Shown: piece after piece, positions 58,705-64,000 of the stretch
How the letters are laid out: each line of letters opens with the position of its first letter
How positions within the stretch are numbered: the first letter of the stretch is position 1
NCBI GenBank assembly: GCA_036268075.1
Contig: DATAUV010000120.1
Span: forward strand, 33,243-97,242
DNA length: 64,000 nt
Source of the DNA: DATARH01 sp036268075
GTDB taxonomy: Bacteria; Pseudomonadota; Alphaproteobacteria; ATCC43930; CGMCC-115725
Reading direction: 5' to 3'
Made by a program: the position numbers and the translations under genes
The notes under the pieces: model-generated
Seen by the model: only the letters and a program-made list of their open reading frames with translations
Database searches by the model: none
Told to the model about the DNA's origin: nothing

Positions 58705-61700
58705 TGGCAATACTCCCGCGCGCGCTTTGGGTCGGTCCGCAGCAACTGCTCGCACAGGCGCTGCTCGTCGAAGATGTCGACCAGCGGCGCGTCGAGGTCT
58801 TCGACCGCGGGGCGCGCGACCAGAATGTCGATCTGGGTCGCCGCCTGCGGCTCGACCGGGATGAGCGCCGGCAGCAGGATGCAGCTCACCGATCCGATCA
58901 CGCATGTGTTGAAGCGGTAGTTGTTGCTGGAGCTCGGATTGATCAGCCCCTCCTGCGCCGCGGTGCTGGTCGCGATACCGCCGATCGACCCGAACAGCCC
59001 CGCGCTGCCGCCGGCGCCCGAGACGAGGAGCCCCTTGACCAGCAGGCCGCCGCTCACGCTGTCGACCGTGCCGTGGCCGCCGAACAGCACCGTCTGGGTG
59101 CCCGCCGCGCTGACCGTGCCGTTAAAGTTCATCGTGTTCGACGCGCCATGCGGGCCGAGCCCCGGTTCGGTCGCGACGCTGGCCAGCGCCATCGTCGGCG
59201 TCGGCACGTCGGCGACCAGCGCCGCCGCCCCGAGCCCGGTGGTGTCGACCAGCAGGTAGTCGGCGGTGACGGTGGTCGAGCCCGTCTGGGTGAAATTGCC
59301 GCTCGCCGACAGCGCGACCCGGGTGCCTGTCAGGCTGTACGTGCCGCTGAGGGTCGCCGCTCCCTTGGTCGTCACCTCGACATCGCCCGGCGCGCTGATC
59401 TGCGACAGGCCGGCGATCGTCAGCATCGGCGCGCCCGGGCTGCTCGCGCCGGTGCCCTGTTCGAGCACCGCGGCGACCGGGTCGATCGCGAGGCTCGTCT
59501 GGTCGACGAAGATGAAAGACCCGCTGCCGGTGACCTGGCCCGCAAGGTTGGCGACCGCGTTGCCGTCGGGCAGCGAGACCGCCCCGGCCGAATTCGCCTC
59601 GAGTACCGTCGCCGTAATCGTCCCCGCCGTCTGCGAGATCGTCGAGGCCGTCGATTCGAGGCCGACCGAGCCGGCGCCCGCGCCGATGCTCGCCGCCAGC
59701 GCCAGCGGCCCCGCGGTGGTGCGGAGCGCGATGTTGGCGTTGTTCGTCGTCGCGCCGGACAGCCCCCCAGTCAACAGGGCGGCTGGCGTCGCGCGCTGAT
59801 CGATCAGTCTCAGGCCCCCGGTGTCGACGACGTCGAGCGACCCGAGCGTCATCCCCTGGGCCGCGCCGTCGGCGACGACGAGGCTCTCGCCGCTGTTGAC
59901 GATTTGCGCCGCGAGCACCCCGGATGCCGAGGATGTGCCGATCGTGTTCGTCGCGGGATCGGCCGGCGTGCCGAGCGAGACGCGCTCCTGCGACAGGATT
60001 TCGAGATTGGCGCCGGTGATCGACCCCGCGACGGCGTTTTGCGTGATCGTGCCGGCCGAACCGAGCGCGACCGAGCCCGACCCCGCGTTGACCGCCTGGG
60101 TCAGCAGCAAATTGCCGCTCGTCGTCGTTTCGATCAGCAGGCTGCCGTTCTTCGTCGTCACCCCGCTCAGCGCTGTCGGCTGGAACAGCGTTCCGGGGGT
60201 GCTGCTCACGTTGAGCGTCCCCACGGTCAGGCTGTTCGAGTCGTCGCGGAAGAGGAAGCTCTGGGCTGCGGTCGACACGGTCCCGGCCAGCATCCCCGGC
60301 GTGCCCGTCCCGCCGGCATTGCCCACGAGGTTGGCGAGACCCAGCTCGGTGGAGGTCGCCGACACGGTCTCGACCGCGGCGCCGACCAGAATGCCCGAGC
60401 CGGTCTGCGTGATCTGCCCGCCCGAAATCAGCGCGATCGAACCCGGCGCCGCAGAAAGCGTCGGCGGGCTCGCCAGCGCCAGCGCCGTCGCCGGGGCAAA
60501 GTCGAGCGCGGCGTCGGCCGCCTGGGTGAACGCGAGGTTTCCGGCGGCCTCGATCAGGATCGCGCCGTCCTGGGTCGCCACGCCGCTCAGCGGCAGGGAC
60601 ACGGAAACCGCCGGCGTCGTCGGGTTCAACAGCGTGACGTTGTTGGTGTCGGCGACGGTCGCGGCGCCGACCGTAAGGCCGCCCGCGGACGCGTCATCGA
60701 CCAGATAGCTCTGACCCGCCGTCAGCACCCGCCCGGCCACGGTGCCGGCGCCGCCGGCCGTGCCAATCGTGTTGGCCAATCCCAGCTCGGTGTAGCCGGA
60801 CGACACCGTCTCCAGCGCCGTCCCGCTCAAGAGCCCCGGGCCGCTCTGCGTGATCGTGCCGGCCGAGCCGAGCGCAACCGCCATGGTCCCGGCGTCGACC
60901 GCCTGGGTCAGCAGCAAATTGCCGCTCGTCGTCGCCTCGATCAGCAGGTTGCCGTTGTTCGTCTTCACCCCGCTCAGCGCCGTCGGCTGGAACAGCGTTC
61001 CGGGGGTGCTGCTGACGTTGAGAGTCCCCACGGTCAGGCTGTTCGAGTCGTCGCGGAAGAGGAAGCTCTGGCCTGCGGTCGACACGGTCCCGGCCAGCAT
61101 CCCCGGCGTGCCCGCCCCACCGGCGTTGCCGACGAGATTGGCGAGCCCCAGCTCGGTGGAGTTCACCGACACGGTCTCGACCGCGCCGCCGACCAGAATG
61201 CCCGAGCCGCTCTGCGTGATCTGCCCTCCCGAGGACAGCCCGATCGCCGCGGGCGCCGCGGCCAGCTTCAGCGGGCTCGCCAGCGCCAGCGCCGTCGTCG
61301 GGGTAAAGTCGAGCCCCGCATCGACCGGCTGGCTGAGCGCGAGGTTGCCGGTCGCCTCGATCAGGATGGCGCCGTCCTGGGTCGCCACGCCGCTCACCGG
61401 CTGCGCCACGAAAACCGCCGGCGTCGTCGGGTTCAATAGCGTGACGCCGTTCGTATCGACGACGTTCACGGTGCCGACCGTGAGGCCGCCCGCGAGCGTG
61501 TCGTTGACCAGATAGCTCCGCCCCGCCGTCAGCACCCGCCCGGCCAGAGTGCCGGCCGCGCCGGACGTGCCGATCGTGTTGGCCAATCCCAGTTCGGTAT
61601 AGTCGGACGACACCGTCTCCAGCGCCGCCCCGGTCAAGAGCCCCGCCCCAGTCTGCGTGATCGTCCCGGCCGAGCCGAGCGCAACCGCCATGGAACCCGC

Positions 61701-64000
61701 GTTGACCGGGTCCGCGAGCACCAGGTTACCGCTCGTCGTCGCCTCGAGGATGATGTTGCCGTTGGCCGTGGCGACCCCGAGGAAATCCGGGTCGATCCCG
61801 GCCGGGCCGGAGACCAGATTGCCGACCGCGCCGATCGTCAGCGTGGTCGAGTCGTCGCGGAACATGAACGAGCCGCCCGCCTGGCCCGCGATGACCCCCA
61901 CCGAATTGGCGTTCGGCATCGACACCGAGCCCGCCGCCGACAGTGCGAGGCTGCCGGTGGTGATGGTGCCGGCCGGGGTCCCGGTCGATTCGCTGATCGA
62001 CCCGCTGGTCCCACCGAATGTGCCGGTCAACAGCCCGAGCTCCTGCGTCGCGGCGAGATGGATCGGGCCGCTGACCGTGATCGAGCCGTTGAAGGCGTTG
62101 GTGTAGCCGATCTGGATGATCTTGGCGGTGATCTCGTTGAGCGACGCGTTGGTCAGTTCGAGCGCGGTCGCCGAGCTGCCGCCGAGGTCGATCCCGCGGC
62201 TCAGCGTGTTCGGCGCCAGCAGCACCAGGCCCGAGCCGAACGTGACCGGCGCGCCGATCGTGAGCTGGTCGCTGAAGAACTCGGCCTCGAGCCCGCCGGC
62301 GACGGTCGAGCTCGCGACCGGGCTGTTGATCGCCAGGGCGCCGCTATCCTGGATCGCGACGGTCGTCCCCGCCGAGATCGGGGTCGCGATCGTCACGCTG
62401 CCCGTCGCCGTCAAATTGACCGCGCCGCTCGACGTGATCCCGACGATCGGGGTCAGCGCGGCGTTGGTGAGGCTGCCCGAGCTGGCCGCGATCCCGATCG
62501 CGGCGATCGGATCGGTGGTCGGCACGGTCCCGACCGTCAGCAGCGCGCTGCCGTCGAGGAAGTCGAAATCGCCGCCGGCACTCTGTCCGGCGAGCATCGA
62601 CACCGGGTTCGCACCCTTCAGGTGGATTTTGCCGCCGGCGTTGAGGGCGAGGTTGGTGACGCTGAGCGTCTCGGCGCCGCTCGCGTCGGCGATGTCGCCG
62701 GACGAGACGAGGGCGAGCGTCGCGCTGGTCGACGGCACCACGACGGCGCCGCTGACCGTGATCGCCCCGTTGCTGTAGGTCGCGCTGCTCGACCCGATCT
62801 GCAAGAGGCCGGACGTGATCGTGCCGAGATCGGCGTTGGTGAGGTTGAGACCCCCGCCCGCGGTGCCGCCGGTACCCTGGAGGGTGATCGTCTGCGACGG
62901 CGATTGCGTGAAGGGCCCGAGCACGACGCGCGCGTTGCCGGCATTGATCGTGCTGGGGCTGCCGGCGTGGAGGTTCATCAGATCGGCCAGGATCAGGATG
63001 TCGCTGCCGAGGGCCGGGACGCCGCCGGTCGAATCGATCGCGCCGTCATTGGTAAAGGTGGCGCCCGCCTTGTCGACGGTGAGGTAGATCGGCGCCGGGT
63101 CGTTGACGACGCCCTTTTCCTGCCCGTTGAGCCCGCCGAGGGCGATCGGCGCGACCGTGAACCCGGAATTGTCGACAAAGGTGATCGCGCCCGGCGCCGT
63201 CGCCGTGCCGGCGGTATTCAGCGCGCTCAGCGTGACAGTGCCGGGGATCAGGTTGGTCGGGCTGCTGAGCGTGATCGGCGCGCCCGCGGTCAGCTCGGTC
63301 ACGGCCTCGAGGCTGCCGGCGGTAATCGCCGTGCCCGGCCCCTGGGTCAGCGCCCCGCCCGCGAATACCGACAGCAAGCCGGCCGTCGTCACGTTGGGAA
63401 GCTGGAGCGCGCTGCCGTCGTGGACCGTGACCGGCCCCGCGGTCGTCGTGACGCCGCCGCCGAACGTGACCATGCCGCCCATCACCGACAGGCTCGCCAG
63501 CGGCGTCACGCCGCCGATGTTCCCGGCAACCGTGACCGCGCCGGTGCCGGCATTCAGAGTGAGCCCAAAGGCACCGTCGATCGTCCCCACCGGCAATTGG
63601 AACGCGATGTTCTGGCTGCCGGCAGAGGTATCGATCGTGACGTTGTTGGTGAGCTGCGTCGCGCCGGTTTCGGTGAAGGCGCCGCTCGTTTTGGTCGTGT
63701 AGTTGGGGCCGTTAAGATCGAGGGTGGTGTCGCTATAGGTCTGCGCCCCGGTCGTCGTAACGCTGCCGTCGAGCGTGATCGTCCCCGTGGTGGTCGCCGT
63801 GAGGGTCGCCAACGCCACGGTCCCACCGACCGCGCCGCCGGTCCCGCCGACGAGCGGCGCGCCGACCGTGATCGCGCCAGACCCGGCGGTCAGCGTCAGG
63901 TTGCGTCCGGCGACGCCGTCGCCGTCGATCGTCCCGGCGCCCTGGAACAGGATCGGCCCGTTCCCCGCCAACGTGTTGACGGTCACGTCGTCGGTCAGAA
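58701..64000 (-). CDS. Giant filamentous-haemagglutinin-like repetitive surface protein, 5' end outside window
   Basis: The C-terminal 1766 or so codons of a huge secreted protein rich in Gly, Thr, Ser, Ala and Val, with short repeated beta strands ('ITLDGSVTTTGAQTYSDTTL', 'GTITQTGAGLLTG') typical of parallel beta-helix adhesins exported by two-partner secretion. No Cys except near the end ('FNTCVIGSVSCILLP'). The N-terminal secretion domain and start are beyond the window. Codons run open to base 64000. It is followed by the CHAT lipoprotein with an ATGA overlap. Confidence 0.8.
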   Translation of the reverse strand, partial: LTDDVTVNTLAGNGPILFQGAGTIDGDGVAGRNLTLTAGSGAITVGAPLVGGTGGAVGGTVALATLTATTTGTITLDGSVTTTGAQTYSDTTLDLNGPNYTTKTSGAFTETGATQLTNNVTIDTSAGSQNIAFQLPVGTIDGAFGLTLNAGTGAVTVAGNIGGVTPLASLSVMGGMVTFGGGVTTTAGPVTVHDGSALQLPNVTTAGLLSVFAGGALTQGPGTAITAGSLEAVTELTAGAPITLSSPTNLIPGTVTLSALNTAGTATAPGAITFVDNSGFTVAPIALGGLNGQEKGVVNDPAPIYLTVDKAGATFTNDGAIDSTGGVPALGSDILILADLMNLHAGSPSTINAGNARVVLGPFTQSPSQTITLQGTGGTAGGGLNLTNADLGTITSGLLQIGSSSATYSNGAITVSGAVVVPSTSATLALVSSGDIADASGAETLSVTNLALNAGGKIHLKGANPVSMLAGQSAGGDFDFLDGSALLTVGTVPTTDPIAAIGIAASSGSLTNAALTPIVGITSSGAVNLTATGSVTIATPISAGTTVAIQDSGALAINSPVASSTVAGGLEAEFFSDQLTIGAPVTFGSGLVLLAPNTLSRGIDLGGSSATALELTNASLNEITAKIIQIGYTNAFNGSITVSGPIHLAATQELGLLTGTFGGTSGSISESTGTPAGTITTGSLALSAAGSVSMPNANSVGVIAGQAGGSFMFRDDSTTLTIGAVGNLVSGPAGIDPDFLGVATANGNIILEATTSGNLVLADPVNAGSMAVALGSAGTITQTGAGLLTGAALETVSSDYTELGLANTIGTSGAAGTLAGRVLTAGRSYLVNDTLAGGLTVGTVNVVDTNGVTLLNPTTPAVFVAQPVSGVATQDGAILIEATGNLALSQPVDAGLDFTPTTALALASPLKLAAAPAAIGLSSGGQITQSGSGILVGGAVETVSVNSTELGLANLVGNAGGAGTPGMLAGTVSTAGQSFLFRDDSNSLTVGTLNVSSTPGTLFQPTALSGVKTNNGNLLIEATTSGNLLLTQAVDAGTMAVALGSAGTITQSGPGLLSGTALETVSSGYTELGLANTIGTAGGAGTVAGRVLTAGQSYLVDDASAGGLTVGAATVADTNNVTLLNPTTPAVSVSLPLSGVATQDGAILIEAAGNLAFTQAADAALDFAPATALALASPPTLSAAPGSIALISGGQITQTGSGILVGAAVETVSATSTELGLANLVGNAGGTGTPGMLAGTVSTAAQSFLFRDDSNSLTVGTLNVSSTPGTLFQPTALSGVTTKNGSLLIETTTSGNLLLTQAVNAGSGSVALGSAGTITQNAVAGSITGANLEILSQERVSLGTPADPATNTIGTSSASGVLAAQIVNSGESLVVADGAAQGMTLGSLDVVDTGGLRLIDQRATPAALLTGGLSGATTNNANIALRTTAGPLALAASIGAGAGSVGLESTASTISQTAGTITATVLEANSAGAVSLPDGNAVANLAGQVTGSGSFIFVDQTSLAIDPVAAVLEQGTGASSPGAPMLTIAGLSQISAPGDVEVTTKGAATLSGTYSLTGTRVALSASGNFTQTGSTTVTADYLLVDTTGLGAAALVADVPTPTMALASVATEPGLGPHGASNTMNFNGTVSAAGTQTVLFGGHGTVDSVSGGLLVKGLLVSGAGGSAGLFGSIGGIATSTAAQEGLINPSSSNNYRFNTCVIGSVSCILLPALIPVEPQAATQIDILVARPAVEDLDAPLVDIFDEQRLCEQLLRTDPKRAREYCQ
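60078..61691 (-). repeat. Two tandem 807-bp (269-aa) repeats within the adhesin gene
   Basis: Unit 1 (61691-60885) and unit 2 (60884-60078) encode near-identical 269-residue blocks beginning 'MAVALGSAGTITQ' and ending 'LLLTQAV(D/N)AG'. Each block also contains two related halves (both with 'ELGLAN..G.AG..G'), giving an ABAB pattern. A partial third copy of the opening ('SVALGSAGTITQN') follows at about 60070. Copy number may vary by recombination. Confidence 0.85.

Noticed and set aside
55498..58920. 1140-codon plus-strand open frame opposite the CHAT gene
   Set aside because: It is rich in Arg, Ala and Gly, lacks any family motif, and mirrors the coding frame of the lipoprotein; such frames are common in high-GC DNA.
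58650..61439. 929-codon plus-strand frame opposite the adhesin gene
   Set aside because: Low-complexity Arg/Gly/Ala composition and repeats mirroring the adhesin; no ribosome-binding site or domain.

Overview
The window is a high-GC bacterial chromosome segment, most likely from an alphaproteobacterium. This is inferred from gene content and style: a complete urea ABC transporter operon, TrpX-type orphan binding proteins, an AtzE/AtzG-like amidase pair, dodecin, and many intergenic palindromes of the 'GTCATCCCGGCGAAGGCCGGG' kind. No rRNA, tRNA, CRISPR array or insertion sequence was recognised. The genus cannot be named from the sequence alone.

Left third (1-12.7 kb): a dipeptide/oligopeptide ABC transporter operon (two permeases, the first cut by the window edge, and two ATPases) is followed by a TerB/J-domain protein, a HicB-like protein whose tail comes from a repeat, a cell-wall amidase and a SnoaL-like protein. 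Next is urtABCDE (urea uptake), preceded by a good sigma-54-type -24/-12 site and closed by a hairpin terminator. Palindromic repeats sit in the urtA-urtB, urtB-urtC and urtD-urtE gaps and in several gaps of the peptide-transporter region.

Middle (12.8-34.8 kb): a mixed accessory and housekeeping region. It holds an orphan substrate-binding protein, an OmpR-type regulator divergent from an ECF sigma factor with phased repeats between them, a TehA/SLAC1-like membrane protein, a decayed GxxExxY gene, an amidase/DUF4089 pair followed by a tiny ORF and a lipocalin-like gene, a 2OG-Fe dioxygenase, an MFS transporter, a fumarylacetoacetate-hydrolase-family enzyme, a one-gene type IIG restriction-modification enzyme, an alpha/beta hydrolase, dodecin with a di-iron ferritin-like protein, gmd-fcl for GDP-L-fucose, two pseudogenes (one the start of a MOT1 molybdate transporter), and a DUF882/Sel1 pair.

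Right half (35-55.4 kb): an incomplete type VI secretion (T6SS) locus, nearly all on the minus strand. It encodes ClpV, Hcp, VgrG, DUF6931, PAAR, a peptidoglycan-binding effector with a small AT-rich immunity candidate, the FHA protein TagH, TssK, TssL with an OmpA domain, TssM, and the PppA/PpkA phosphatase/kinase pair. TssA, B, C, E, F, G and J are not present and must lie elsewhere if the system works. The extracytoplasmic part of the kinase resembles the C-terminal half of the neighbouring Sel1 protein, suggesting a shared sensing or envelope module.

Right end (55.6-64 kb): a lipoprotein with a CHAT caspase-like domain overlaps, by ATGA, the end of a very large repetitive filamentous-haemagglutinin-like surface protein that continues past the window edge. 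This adhesin plus lipoprotein-protease pair, placed next to a T6SS, is the strongest candidate here for a poorly described system.
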